31,635 bases of DNA from an uncultured Clostridia bacterium (GCA_934182605.1 CAKPRQ010000016.1:1-31635), one strand, 5' to 3'. Positions 1 to 9,017 are shown, counted from the stretch's first letter. The notes: a model not told the origin generated them from the sequence alone. Numbers and translations: made by a program.

Positions 1-16
1 ACAAGATTATACATAG

Positions 17-63
17 GTGAAATATTCGCTAATAAAATAAAGATATTTTTTAGTGAAATATTC
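17..63 (+). repeat. Two direct copies of GTGAAATATTC
   Basis: GTGAAATATTC occurs at 17-27 and again at 53-63, a 36-bp period, in the AT-rich DNA before the first gene. A related copy, GTGAAATATTTGC, lies on the minus strand at 31601-31613 at the other end of the window. The copies at 17 and 31613 share a longer core, GGTGAAATATT-Y-GCT. This could be a dispersed short repeat, but 11-13 bp in AT-rich DNA is weak evidence. Confidence 0.35.
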
Positions 64-85
64 AAAAAATATTGACATGTTTAAT

Positions 86-114
86 TTGACTTTTACATAA
101 AAGTTATCTATAAT
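86..114 (+). promoter_or_regulatory. Sigma-A-type promoter for the small lipoprotein gene
   Basis: TTGACT (86-91), a 17-bp spacer and TATAAT (109-114) form a near-consensus vegetative promoter 34 bp before the start codon at 148. An AGGAGG ribosome binding site follows at 136-141. The promoter has host-like AT-rich composition, whereas the gene it drives is GC-rich. Confidence 0.75.
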
Positions 115-147
115 ATAATTAACCCAAATTATTTTAGGAGGACGTCT

Positions 148-522
148 ATGTTCAAGTTTTTGGCTTCCCTGGCTATGGTATTTTGCTTCTGTGTAACGTC
201 GGGGTGTGCCGGCCCGAAAAACGACACCTATGTTGTGAGTCCAGAATTGGAGCATTTCCCGCATCCTTTCATGGTGACTCACGGTGAACACGGTGCTGTA
301 AAGACTTTCCCCGCTGAAAGCTCCGTCGAAAAGTATGCGAACCTTGATTTGCTCTTGCTTGAGCCAGGATTCATCGCATACATCGAATGCAGTCATGCGA
401 GTGAACTGGAAGAGGTTTTTAAAAAACAAGGATATATCCTTAAAGGCTCCAAAAAGGCCGCAAAAGATATCTGTCAGTTGAACTTTGCTCGGCAAGGGGA
501 AATGGTCTTTTTCGTAGACTAA
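148..522 (+). CDS. Small lipoprotein-like protein of foreign base composition
   Basis: The 124-aa product begins with a lysine, a hydrophobic stretch and a possible lipobox ending in TSGC at Cys20, so it is probably exported and lipid-anchored. The T at position -3 makes the lipobox imperfect. The remaining ~100 residues match no family I recognise. The ATG is supported by AGGAGG six bases upstream and a strong promoter. Codon use differs sharply from the rest of the window, with many G/C third positions (for example GGC, CCG and GCC), which suggests recent horizontal acquisition. It is convergent with mutS and ends at its own GC-rich terminator. Function unknown. Confidence 0.7.
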   Translation: MFKFLASLAMVFCFCVTSGCAGPKNDTYVVSPELEHFPHPFMVTHGEHGAVKTFPAESSVEKYANLDLLLLEPGFIAYIECSHASELEEVFKKQGYILKGSKKAAKDICQLNFARQGEMVFFVD

Positions 523-530
523 GTCTCAAC

Positions 531-556
531 CGGCCCACATTTGTGGGCCGCCTTAT
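531..556 (+). terminator. Rho-independent terminator after the lipoprotein gene
   Basis: CGGCCCACA (531-539) and TGTGGGCCG (542-550) form a perfect GC-rich stem with a minimal loop, followed by a T-rich CCTTATTTATT tail on the plus strand. The minus side has no U-tract, so it should serve the plus-strand gene and not mutS. Confidence 0.75.
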
Positions 557-571
557 TTATTACATACACTC

Positions 572-3208
572 CTATTTACACTTTTCCTTTATTTTAACTA
601 AAATATTTAAAGCATTAATTGGTGTTAATTCATTTAAATCAACTTTATCTAATTCATGAGCTATTTCAGCTAATTTATAATTATAAAAATCAAACTGTCC
701 CTCTACTTGTTTCTTAGATGTAGAACTTTCTTTTTCTATATCTTTAGTATTTATACTTCCTTTTCTTTCTATCGTTCTTAATATTTGGTTTGCCCTTTTT
801 ATAACAGTGTTATTAACTCCTGCAAGTTTAGCTACGTGTATTCCATAGCTTTCGTCCGTACCACCTTCTATTATTTTTCTTAAGAATATTATGTCTTCTC
901 CATTTTCTTTTACAGCTATTGAGTAATTTTTTATTCCTTCTTGTTTTTCCTCTAAAGCAGTTAATTCATGATAATGTGTTGCGAATAAAGTTTTGGCACC
1001 ACATTTTTCTTTATCTGCCATATATTCTGAAACTGCCCATGCAATAGAAAGTCCATCATAAGTAGAAGTCCCTCTACCTATTTCATCTAATATCACTAAA
1101 CTATTTTTTGTGCAATTTTTCATAATATTTGCGACTTCCATCATTTCCACCATAAAAGTACTTTGGCCCATACTTAAATCGTCTGCTGCACCTATACGTG
1201 TAAATATCTTATCGACTACACCTATTTTTGCTTCTGTTGCAGGTACAAAAGATCCTATTTGTGCCATAAGTGTAATTAGAGCAACTTGTCTCATATATGT
1301 AGATTTACCCGCCATATTAGGCCCTGTTATAATTGCAAATCTATTTGATTCTTCATCCAATATAGTATCATTAGTTATAAATTCACCGAAGTTCATCATT
1401 TTCTCTATAACTGGATGGCGTCCTTCTTTTATAATTATCTCACCTTCATTATCTACTGCAGGCTTTACATAAGTATTATCTTCAGCAATTTTAGCAAAAG
1501 AACACAATACATCTAATATAGAAATTATATTAGCAGCTTTTTGTATTCTTGTTATATTTTCAGATATCTCTTTCCTTACTTGTAAAAATAATTCATACTC
1601 TAATTTAAACATTTTTTCTTGAGCACCAATTATTTTTTCTTCAATTTCTTTTAACTCAGTCGTTACAAATCTTTCACAATTAGCTAAAGTTTGTCTTCTT
1701 ATATATGTATCTGGTACTAAACTTAAATAAGATTTAGTTACCTCTAAATAATATCCAAATATCTTATTATAACATATTTTTAAATTCTTAATTCCTGTTT
1801 TTTCTTTCTCTTGCGCTTCTATATTTACTAGCCATTTTTTGCCTTCAGTTGACGCTAATTTATATCCATCTAATTCTTCATTAAATCCCAATTTAATTAG
1901 GTCTCCTTCTGTCACAGATATAGGAGGCTCGTCCACTATTGCCTTATCTATTAAATCATAAATATCTTTTAATTCATCTAATTCATTATTCAATTCTTTT
2001 AAATAATTATTTTCACTTCTTTTCAATATCTCTTTCAAAAATGGAATTTGATATATAGAATTTTTTAATGCAATCATATCTTTTCCATTAGCATTACCGT
2101 ATGATATTTTACCCACTAATCTTTCTATATCATAAACCTTTTTTAACAATTCAACAGTTTCATCTTTCAAAATAATATTATTCTTTAATTCTTCAACTGC
2201 TTCTAATCTCTTATTAATTTCCTTCACATTAACTAAAGGTTCTGCAATCCACTTTCTTAAAAGCCTTCCTCCCATGGAAGTAGAAGTTTTATCTAAAACC
2301 CATAAAAGCGTTCCCTTTTTAGAAGTGTCTCTCATTCTTTCTGTAAGCTCTAAATTTCTTCTAGCAGTTACATCTAAAGTCATATATTGAGCAATATTAT
2401 ATATAACAATTTTATTAATATGTTCTAATTTAACTTTTTGTGTTTCTGTTAAATATGTGATTAATGCATTTATAGAAGAAATACATAATAAATATTCGTC
2501 TAAATTATCGACATTTTCTCCATTCGTTTTACAAAAAGCATAATTTAAATTATTATAATTATTATTAAAAGAACTTTCATCTTCTTTAGAAATAAATACA
2601 TTAAATCTATCTTTGATCTTTTTACATTCTTCATTAGTTTGAAATAATAAATCATTAACAATAATTTCTGCAGGAGAATATTTTGCAATTTCATCTAATA
2701 ATTTTTCAAAATTATTATTTTCCTTAATCTGAGTAGAATAAAACTCACCTGTAGTCATGTCACAAACAGATAAACCAAAGTATAGACCATTCTTATATAT
2801 AGACATAATATAATTATTTTTTTTCTCTTCTAACATATTACTTTCTATAACAGTACCTGGAGTTACTATTCTTATAACATCTCTTTTTACAATACCTTTA
2901 CATTCTTTTGGATTTTCTAATTGCTCACAAATTGCTACTTTATATCCTTTTTCAATAAGTTTAGAAATGTATCCTTCTGCAGCATGAAACGGAACACCTG
3001 CCATAGGTGCTCTTTCTTCTAATCCACAATCTTTACCAGTCAATGTTATTTCTAGCTCTCTTGAAGCAATTAAAGCATCTTCAAAAAACATTTCATAAAA
3101 ATCACCAAGCCTATAAAATAATATACAATCTTTATAATCCAACTTAGTTTTTATATATTGTTGCATCATAGGGGTTACTTTAGACATATCTACTTCATCT
3201 ATTGACAT
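572..3208 (-). CDS. mutS: DNA mismatch repair protein MutS
   Basis: This 878-aa protein is a full-length MutS, the ATPase that binds base mismatches and starts repair in the cytoplasm. The N-terminal domain holds the mismatch-wedge Phe-X-Glu motif within RLGDFYEMF near residue 37. The C-terminal ATPase has a Walker A (GPNMAGKST), a Walker B and signature region (DEIGRGTSTYDG) and the FATHYHEL motif. The start is one base past the miaB stop; the AAAGGAG upstream sits about 12 bases from the ATG, within the end of miaB. An internal ATG at codon 8 (MSKVTPMM) is an alternative start. It forms a miaB-mutS transcription unit, a pairing common in Clostridia. No clear terminator was seen after its stop. 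Confidence 0.98.
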   Translation of the reverse strand: MSIDEVDMSKVTPMMQQYIKTKLDYKDCILFYRLGDFYEMFFEDALIASRELEITLTGKDCGLEERAPMAGVPFHAAEGYISKLIEKGYKVAICEQLENPKECKGIVKRDVIRIVTPGTVIESNMLEEKKNNYIMSIYKNGLYFGLSVCDMTTGEFYSTQIKENNNFEKLLDEIAKYSPAEIIVNDLLFQTNEECKKIKDRFNVFISKEDESSFNNNYNNLNYAFCKTNGENVDNLDEYLLCISSINALITYLTETQKVKLEHINKIVIYNIAQYMTLDVTARRNLELTERMRDTSKKGTLLWVLDKTSTSMGGRLLRKWIAEPLVNVKEINKRLEAVEELKNNIILKDETVELLKKVYDIERLVGKISYGNANGKDMIALKNSIYQIPFLKEILKRSENNYLKELNNELDELKDIYDLIDKAIVDEPPISVTEGDLIKLGFNEELDGYKLASTEGKKWLVNIEAQEKEKTGIKNLKICYNKIFGYYLEVTKSYLSLVPDTYIRRQTLANCERFVTTELKEIEEKIIGAQEKMFKLEYELFLQVRKEISENITRIQKAANIISILDVLCSFAKIAEDNTYVKPAVDNEGEIIIKEGRHPVIEKMMNFGEFITNDTILDEESNRFAIITGPNMAGKSTYMRQVALITLMAQIGSFVPATEAKIGVVDKIFTRIGAADDLSMGQSTFMVEMMEVANIMKNCTKNSLVILDEIGRGTSTYDGLSIAWAVSEYMADKEKCGAKTLFATHYHELTALEEKQEGIKNYSIAVKENGEDIIFLRKIIEGGTDESYGIHVAKLAGVNNTVIKRANQILRTIERKGSINTKDIEKESSTSKKQVEGQFDFYNYKLAEIAHELDKVDLNELTPINALNILVKIKEKCK

Positions 3209-3209
3209 A

Positions 3210-4685
3210 TTAAATAATTACTCCTTTCAAATACCATTTATGTTCTGAAACTATTTTTACATTTACTACCTTACCTATCATATCACTATCAGCTTCTATT
3301 ATTATTACTTTATTAGAATCTGTTCTAGCAGTTAATGTTTTATCATTATTTTTACTGTAACCTTCTATTAAAACCTTTTCTACTTTACCTATATATTTTC
3401 TATTATTTTCTTCAAATTGACTTTCTACTAGGTTTTTTAGTCTATTAAATCTTTCATGTTTTATTTCATCAGGTATTTGTTCTTCAATAAGAGCAGCTTT
3501 TGTACCTTCTCTTATAGAATATATAAACATAAATACTTGTTCATAATTTACTTTTCTTACAACATCTAAAGTATCTTGAAAATCTTGTTCAGATTCACCT
3601 GGAAATCCCACTATAATATCTGTTGAAAATAATACATCAGGAATTTCTGATTTTATTTTATTTACTAATTCTAAATACTGTTCTTTTGTATATCTTCTGT
3701 TCATTTTTCTTAAAATTTCTGTACTTCCAGATTGAAGTGGTAAATGTAAAATTCTACTAACTTTTTTAGAATCTTTTATTGACTCTATAACATCATCAGT
3801 AAAGTCTTTTGGATGGGGTGAAACGAAACGTATAATTTCAATACCATCTATCATTTCTATAGCTCTTAATAGCTTTGCAAATGTCTTTACTTCTTCATCT
3901 ATTCTATCTCTTTCATTCTCAATATTAACAATATCTTCTTTTGTAATATTCATTTTAGTATTTTTATAATCATAGCCTTCTCTTTCATTTTCACTTCTCA
4001 TATATGAATTTACATTTTGCCCTAATAAGGTAATTTCTTTATATCCATTTTTAGCAAGCTCTATTATTTCTAATAAAATATCACTAGCTTTTCTACTTCT
4101 CTCTCTTCCTCTCACGTAAGGAACTATACAATAAGTACAAAAGTTATTGCAACCATACATTATTGTAACAGAAGCTTTTTTATTACTACTTCTTTTAATA
4201 GGTAACCCTTCATATACTTTACCATCTATATCTAAAATATCTCTAATTTTTTTCTTAGTATTTAAAATATTATATAAATCTTCTGGTAATTTATGAAGTG
4301 TGTGTGTACCTAAAATTATATCTATAAAAGGGTAACTTTTTTTTATCTTTTCGACTATATGAGGTTCTTGCATCATACATCCACTTATTACTAAAATAGT
4401 ACCGTTTTCTTCTTTTAATCTTTTAACTTCTCCAATTTTACCAAATAATTTTTCTTCAGCATTCTCTCGTACACAACAGGTATTAAATATAATAATGTTA
4501 GATTTCTTAAAGTCATTCTCTTTTATATACCCCATTTTTTCTAACATACCTGCTAACTTTTCAGAATCATTTTCATTTAGTTGGCACCCCATTGTTACTA
4601 TATGATACTTTAAATTTTTTTCTTTATTTAATTCTTTAATTTTCTCTATATATTTTAATTGTTCTATTATTTCATTATTTTGCAT
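3210..4685 (-). CDS. miaB: tRNA-2-methylthio-N6-isopentenyladenosine-37 synthase MiaB
   Basis: MiaB is a radical SAM methylthiotransferase that adds a methylthio group to i6A37 of tRNAs reading UNN codons. The 491-aa sequence shows the three N-terminal cysteines of the auxiliary iron-sulfur cluster (GCQLNEND, NTCCVREN, SGCMMQEP). The radical SAM CxxxCxxC is in GCNNFCTYC and is followed by the family motif PYVRGRERSR. The C-terminus fits a TRAM RNA-binding domain. Between the NVNSY motif and the FAKLLR helix there is a charged insertion of about 35 residues, longer than in typical MiaB. The ATG has GAGGGAG just upstream. It is immediately followed by mutS. Confidence 0.96.
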   Translation of the reverse strand: MQNNEIIEQLKYIEKIKELNKEKNLKYHIVTMGCQLNENDSEKLAGMLEKMGYIKENDFKKSNIIIFNTCCVRENAEEKLFGKIGEVKRLKEENGTILVISGCMMQEPHIVEKIKKSYPFIDIILGTHTLHKLPEDLYNILNTKKKIRDILDIDGKVYEGLPIKRSSNKKASVTIMYGCNNFCTYCIVPYVRGRERSRKASDILLEIIELAKNGYKEITLLGQNVNSYMRSENEREGYDYKNTKMNITKEDIVNIENERDRIDEEVKTFAKLLRAIEMIDGIEIIRFVSPHPKDFTDDVIESIKDSKKVSRILHLPLQSGSTEILRKMNRRYTKEQYLELVNKIKSEIPDVLFSTDIIVGFPGESEQDFQDTLDVVRKVNYEQVFMFIYSIREGTKAALIEEQIPDEIKHERFNRLKNLVESQFEENNRKYIGKVEKVLIEGYSKNNDKTLTARTDSNKVIIIEADSDMIGKVVNVKIVSEHKWYLKGVII

Positions 4686-4749
4686 ATTACTCCCTCTTTT
4701 ATATGAATTATTTCTATTATTATGCGATTTTTACCATCTCGCCTATATT

Positions 4750-4778
4750 AGTATATAATATTTTGAGTCAAAAGTCTA
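4750..4778 (-). promoter_or_regulatory. Candidate promoter for miaB-mutS
   Basis: On the minus strand TAGACT (4773-4778), a 17-bp spacer and TATACT (4750-4755) precede miaB by about 65 bases. The -10 matches five of six consensus bases and the -35 matches four. It lies on the miaB side of the MITE-like element, so the element need not disrupt miaB expression. Confidence 0.45.
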
Positions 4779-4808
4779 GTAATTAAAAAAAATTTTTTAG
4801 TTATTAAA

Positions 4809-4959
4809 GTTACAATTCAGAGGGGACTTTATGAAATCGTGATATATAGCTATTTTTAGTCAAAAAACAAGCTCAGGTTACACAATCCGGGTCTTGACTT
4901 ACAAATAGCTATATATCACGATTTTGCTAAAACTATATGTCTATCTACTGAATTGTAAC
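4809..4959. mobile_element. MITE-like element, 151 bp
   Basis: Ends are perfect 12-bp inverted repeats, GTTACAATTCAG at 4809-4820 and CTGAATTGTAAC at 4948-4959. They are flanked on both sides by the direct repeat TTATTAAA (4801-4808 and 4960-4967), an 8-bp target-site duplication. Inside is a second long inverted repeat around ATCGTGATATATAGCTATTT (~4837-4856 and ~4902-4921), so the element can fold into a hairpin. It has no coding capacity and would need a transposase in trans. An 8-bp duplication occurs in several IS families, so no family is assigned. Confidence 0.8.
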
Positions 4960-4965
4960 TTATTA

Positions 4966-4996
4966 AAAATCGAGAAGGTACATTTCGTACCTCCTC
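4966..4996 (-). terminator. Terminator of the foreign hypothetical gene
   Basis: On the minus strand a 10-bp stem (4987-4996 with 4972-4981, one G-U pair) and a 5-base loop are followed by GATTTTT. It lies 20 bases after the stop of the gene ending at 5017. The T-tail overlaps the right target duplication of the MITE-like element, so the element appears to have landed at the tail of this terminator. Confidence 0.65.
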
Positions 4997-5016
4997 TTAG
5001 CTTTTCATAACCCCTC

Positions 5017-5547
5017 CTAAATTTCATAATATTTAGGTTCGGGTAAGAACATTACTGTTGGAATATATGTGCTCAAGTTTGCAGCCTTCATTTTATTCAA
5101 AACAATCTCCATAGTTTTTTCCTCATTGCCGTAATATTTGGCTACCTCCACACGATTCAAAAAGTGGAACAGCTTATAGTGCGGAATTTCTCTAAACTCA
5201 CTGTGCACTTCAACCATCTCACTTATATCCTCGAGAAACAGGAATACATTTTTAGGATAAATCTGAAATACAGTGTGTGTATATACTCCTCTTGTTTTTA
5301 TATAATACTTATTTGCAATGCTCGCAAACTTTTTGATGTCATATGAGAAATTATGCTCAAATGCAATCCAAGGAGGTTGCATAAAGCCCAAATCAGTCTG
5401 AGCATAAATAATAAACCCGTGAATATATGCGATCATCTCCAGCTGTTCTTCCTTAGTCCAAGAACTAAATGTGTTCTTCCACATGATGGTACCACCATAA
5501 CGAACAAGTTCTTCTTGGAATCTCACAACAGAGTTGTTTTCCAACAT
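5017..5547 (-). CDS. Hypothetical protein of atypical composition
   Basis: The 176-aa protein has no signal peptide or membrane segment and is rich in aromatic residues (for example GFMQPPWIAF and TVFQIYP). No family is recognised. Its codons are visibly more GC-rich than those of metK and miaB on either side. It also has its own promoter and terminator, so it reads as a one-gene insertion between metK and miaB. The ATG has AGGAG six bases upstream. It begins directly after a metK that lacks the usual C-terminal segment, and a MITE-like element lies just beyond its terminator. Both suggest an insertion hotspot. Confidence 0.7.
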   Translation of the reverse strand: MLENNSVVRFQEELVRYGGTIMWKNTFSSWTKEEQLEMIAYIHGFIIYAQTDLGFMQPPWIAFEHNFSYDIKKFASIANKYYIKTRGVYTHTVFQIYPKNVFLFLEDISEMVEVHSEFREIPHYKLFHFLNRVEVAKYYGNEEKTMEIVLNKMKAANLSTYIPTVMFLPEPKYYEI

Positions 5548-5579
5548 AATTGCTCCTATAAAGTTAAAAATTTGATAAT

Positions 5580-5608
5580 ATTATACCATAAATTTACATA
5601 AAATGCAA
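5580..5608 (-). promoter_or_regulatory. Promoter of the foreign hypothetical gene
   Basis: On the minus strand TTGCAT (5603-5608), a 17-bp spacer and a perfect TATAAT (5580-5585) stand about 32 bases before the ATG at 5547 and immediately after the metK stop. The gene is therefore independently transcribed. Confidence 0.7.
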
Positions 5609-5615
5609 GATTTAA

Positions 5616-6659
5616 TCAAATACCTACTGAGTTGTTACCACAAACTTGTTTTAAATTACTTACACTTAAATCGTATTCTGTTTTTATAACTTCTAGAATT
5701 TCTTCTTCCTTTATTTTATTAGTACCATAAGTATTTAAGTAAATTGATATAGGGTTTTCATCTCCTATAGCATAGCTTGCACCTATTTCGCACCTATCTG
5801 CCAATCCTTTTTGTACTATATCTTTTGCTACTTTTCTTAACATATATGCTCCACTTCTATCTATTTTGCTTAAATCTTTTCCAGAAAATGCTCCTCCACC
5901 ATGTTTTGCCATTGCCCCATAAGTATCTACCATTAACTTTCTCCCTGTTACGCCTGTGTCTGCCAAAGGTCCCCCTATTACGAATTGGCCATTCTTATTT
6001 ATATCTATTTTCGTTTTTTCGTCTATTAAATTACTATATTTGCTCTCTAATATTACTTTTTCGTATATTTCTTTTCGTAATTCATCAATATTTTTCTCTT
6101 TTAAGTGTTGAGTAGATACTATTATATAATCAATTCTTACAGGTTTATCATCTTTATATTCTACTGTTACTTGAGTTTTCCCATCCGGTCTTAATCCTTT
6201 TATTAAATCATTCTTTCTTACATATGTTAAACGATTTGTTAAATCTTTTGCCACCATTATTGGTAGTGGCATTAATTCTTCTGTTTCATTACAAGCATAA
6301 CCAAAAACGGTTCCTTGATCTCCTGCGCCTTTATTTCCAACTATTGCAGATATATCGTTACTTTGTTTAGTTATATTTATTAAAACTTTACAAGTTCTAT
6401 AATCTATATCTAAATTTTCATTATCGTATCCAACTTCTTTTAAATGGTTTCTTACTATTTTTTCAATATCTATTTTAGCATTTGTCGTTATTTGTCCCGC
6501 AACATAAATAGTATCTTTAGCTGCCATTACTTCTACAGCTACCCTTGACATTTTATCTTGTTTCATACATTCATTTAAAATTTTATCTGCAATATTATCA
6601 CATAATTTATCAGGATGTCCTTCTGTTACACTTTCTGATGTAAAAAAATAATTTTTCAA
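5616..6659 (-). CDS. metK: S-adenosylmethionine synthetase, C-terminus apparently truncated
   Basis: MetK makes S-adenosylmethionine from methionine and ATP. The sequence shows TSESVTEGHPDK at the N-terminus, the GAGDQG loop, GGGAFSGKD and GLADRCEIGASYAIG. I chose the TTG at 6659, giving MKNYFFTSES, because it matches the family start and lies 10 bases after AGGAG. The in-frame GTG at 6668 is only one base from that site. At about 347 aa the protein is roughly 40 residues short of the usual ~390. The conserved end containing the YGHFGR-type motif is replaced by about a dozen unrelated residues ending NNSVGI. The foreign gene begins directly downstream, so the 3' end may have been lost on insertion. 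Activity is uncertain and a second metK may exist elsewhere. Confidence 0.93.
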   Translation of the reverse strand: MKNYFFTSESVTEGHPDKLCDNIADKILNECMKQDKMSRVAVEVMAAKDTIYVAGQITTNAKIDIEKIVRNHLKEVGYDNENLDIDYRTCKVLINITKQSNDISAIVGNKGAGDQGTVFGYACNETEELMPLPIMVAKDLTNRLTYVRKNDLIKGLRPDGKTQVTVEYKDDKPVRIDYIIVSTQHLKEKNIDELRKEIYEKVILESKYSNLIDEKTKIDINKNGQFVIGGPLADTGVTGRKLMVDTYGAMAKHGGGAFSGKDLSKIDRSGAYMLRKVAKDIVQKGLADRCEIGASYAIGDENPISIYLNTYGTNKIKEEEILEVIKTEYDLSVSNLKQVCGNNSVGI

Positions 6660-6681
6660 ATAAATCACACTCCTAACTGTA

Positions 6682-8994
6682 TTATTTCCTTTTTAATTCA
6701 TATTCATACACAGTAACATTCTTAACTTTTAATTCTGAAGCATCTTCATCATTGCTAGAATACAAATTTGTTTTAAATTCTCTTCTATCTCTTAATGCAA
6801 ATTCAAACATATTAGTATCTATTAAAACTTTAGTCGATAAATTCATTCCTACTGGTAATGTATCATTACTGTTATCATAAAAAATTATGTTAGATAAAAA
6901 TAATGCATGCATATTTTCCTTTATCGTTATTTTGTATAAATTCACATCAGTTTCCTTACTATTCTTTTGCTCTTCGAAGCAATTTATAGGATTCATATCA
7001 TACAAACATAATTCATCTATATCTAACAATGTATTTCCTTTTACTACTCTGTATAAATCCATTTCTATGGGAACAGTTATCTTTTCCATTGCTTCATTTA
7101 TAATTTTACGCTTTCTTTCTATAATTTCCAAAAATTCTTCTTTTGTTGTATCCTTGTTAATATCTAAAATATTTAACTTATTTTTTTCTATTTCTCTATG
7201 ATGTTTATTCGCAATAGTTTTTACCTTTGTACTTTCTTCTGTCATATTTCCAAAAATATCAAAATCTATATTGCCTATAATTTCTGTATTTAATTCTTCT
7301 TTTAAATTTTCAAATATATTATCTATTATTTCTTTTCGTTTACCTTCAATATTTTTTATAAAATTTAAAGCATCTAATAGTTCTGTACTTGCTAAAAATG
7401 TAGCATTTATCTCATTTTTAGTAAGTTCTGCTCTTTGCATTTTATCTACTTTATTACCTAAATCTTCAAAATCAAGGTCGAATGAGAAAGTTTTCTTAAT
7501 ATTATTTTTCATAGAAATTGTAGGGCCACCTTCTGTTAAACTTGGTAGCTCATCTTTATTTGCAAATCTCCAAAATTCAAAAATACTTTTTTTATGATTT
7601 TCAATTTCATCTATATAAAGTTGAGAATTTCTAATTTTTCTTTCTAAATTTTTAGTTTTCAATTCTAAGGCTTCTATATCTAATTGCAAATTTTTAATAT
7701 CTTTTATTAAAATATCGTATTTAGCATAAATCATAACTAAATCTTCTATTGTAAACTTATCCTTTTCATCTGAAGAAAATACAAATAAAGCGTCATCTTT
7801 AACTTTTACCTCATTTTTATTTTCGGCAATATCTTCTTGCTGAATAGGCTTATTATTACTCTTTTTACTCTTAAAGAAAAATTTTATTTTTCCAAAGAAA
7901 CTCTTTTTACACTCTAAAAAAGTAGAAATCACTTTTTCTTTCTCTAAATACTCTTTTTCTCTGTCAAAACAAATTATTTTCATTTCGTTCAATATATCTT
8001 TTAAACGATTTATATAATCTTGTTTTATAACTAATTCGTTTTCAACTTTTACATATTCATTCTTGATAAAATCTGGTAAATTACTGTATATTAAATTTTT
8101 ATTTTCAAAATAAAATTCTAATTCACTTTTTTTATTAATCATTATTTCAAATTTATAATACTGACTCAATTCAGTTTTTAATATAAAGAGAGCCTTAATT
8201 TGTTTATAAAACATTTGTGCTTCTTCTTTAGTTCTTAATTTAATCTTGTACTCAGTTTCAACATTATTGTATACTTTTGCTTTACCTACTATTTGTAGAG
8301 TTACATTATTTTCCTTGTCATACACTTCATAAGAAGTAACCCATTCGCCAGTAAAAATCCATAAATAATTTTCTATATCTCTAATTTCAGACTTGTCTAA
8401 AATTTTTCTTGAATATTCTAATCTACTTATTGGAACATAAATAGTAGAAACATTCTTTTTTTTCGATTTACTAAATTCAATTTGTTTTTTTAATAGATAA
8501 AACATATGTGAATATTCTAAATCGTTTATAGAAACTAGCATAAAATATGTATCTGTAACTTGTGAATAATATATTTGCCATAAAAAACTTTTTTCATATT
8601 TTATTCTAAAAGGTATATTATCTTGAAATTGTTCTTGTTGTTTTTCTATCTCTTCTATATCTTCAATTTGAACATTATTTAAAATTCCTAAAAATATTGT
8701 ATATCTTTCTATATCTTCTTCATTTCCATTTAAATTTAAAAATTTATATAATGGAATAGCCTCACTATACTTCTTTCTCATATTTTCATTTTTAGGATTG
8801 GGAGTAAGCAAAATTTGTATTTTATCTATAGGAATATTCTTATACACAACTCCATCTTTTTCCTCACCAATGTTTGAAATTCTATAATCTAATTCTCTAT
8901 ATTCTGTTAAAATTTCTGGAATTTTCTCTAAATCCAAATTTAAGTATTTTAATTTTTCTTTTAATGCATTATCATTGGTGGTAACTTTAGGCAT
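6682..8994 (-). CDS. Conserved-looking 770-aa protein of unknown function, coiled-coil centre
   Basis: No family is recognised. The protein is highly charged, has no signal peptide or membrane segment, and contains a predicted coiled coil around residues 430-475 (heptad-like LQLDIEALELKTKNLER). A short basic FFGKIKFFFKSKKS patch near residue 380 could bind membrane or nucleic acid. The first ~330 residues look like mixed alpha/beta and the last third like alternating helices and strands. The ATG has AAAGGAGG eight bases upstream. It sits 23 bp after pgi and 22 bp before metK, so it is probably co-transcribed with housekeeping genes. Confidence 0.85.
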   Translation of the reverse strand: MPKVTTNDNALKEKLKYLNLDLEKIPEILTEYRELDYRISNIGEEKDGVVYKNIPIDKIQILLTPNPKNENMRKKYSEAIPLYKFLNLNGNEEDIERYTIFLGILNNVQIEDIEEIEKQQEQFQDNIPFRIKYEKSFLWQIYYSQVTDTYFMLVSINDLEYSHMFYLLKKQIEFSKSKKKNVSTIYVPISRLEYSRKILDKSEIRDIENYLWIFTGEWVTSYEVYDKENNVTLQIVGKAKVYNNVETEYKIKLRTKEEAQMFYKQIKALFILKTELSQYYKFEIMINKKSELEFYFENKNLIYSNLPDFIKNEYVKVENELVIKQDYINRLKDILNEMKIICFDREKEYLEKEKVISTFLECKKSFFGKIKFFFKSKKSNNKPIQQEDIAENKNEVKVKDDALFVFSSDEKDKFTIEDLVMIYAKYDILIKDIKNLQLDIEALELKTKNLERKIRNSQLYIDEIENHKKSIFEFWRFANKDELPSLTEGGPTISMKNNIKKTFSFDLDFEDLGNKVDKMQRAELTKNEINATFLASTELLDALNFIKNIEGKRKEIIDNIFENLKEELNTEIIGNIDFDIFGNMTEESTKVKTIANKHHREIEKNKLNILDINKDTTKEEFLEIIERKRKIINEAMEKITVPIEMDLYRVVKGNTLLDIDELCLYDMNPINCFEEQKNSKETDVNLYKITIKENMHALFLSNIIFYDNSNDTLPVGMNLSTKVLIDTNMFEFALRDRREFKTNLYSSNDEDASELKVKNVTVYEYELKRK

Positions 8995-9017
8995 TAATAG
9001 AACCTCCTTTCGTAAAA

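Noticed and set aside
7..495. 162-aa minus-strand frame opposite the lipoprotein gene
   Set aside because: It has no ribosome binding site or promoter and covers a gene with a strong promoter, lipobox-like signal and terminator.
4809..4959. Conserved structured non-coding RNA instead of a mobile element
   Set aside because: The exact 8-bp flanking duplication and the perfect terminal repeats fit transposition better; no promoter was seen inside.
6660..6681. SAM riboswitch before metK
   Set aside because: metK follows the upstream gene by about 22 bases inside an operon, which leaves no room for an aptamer.
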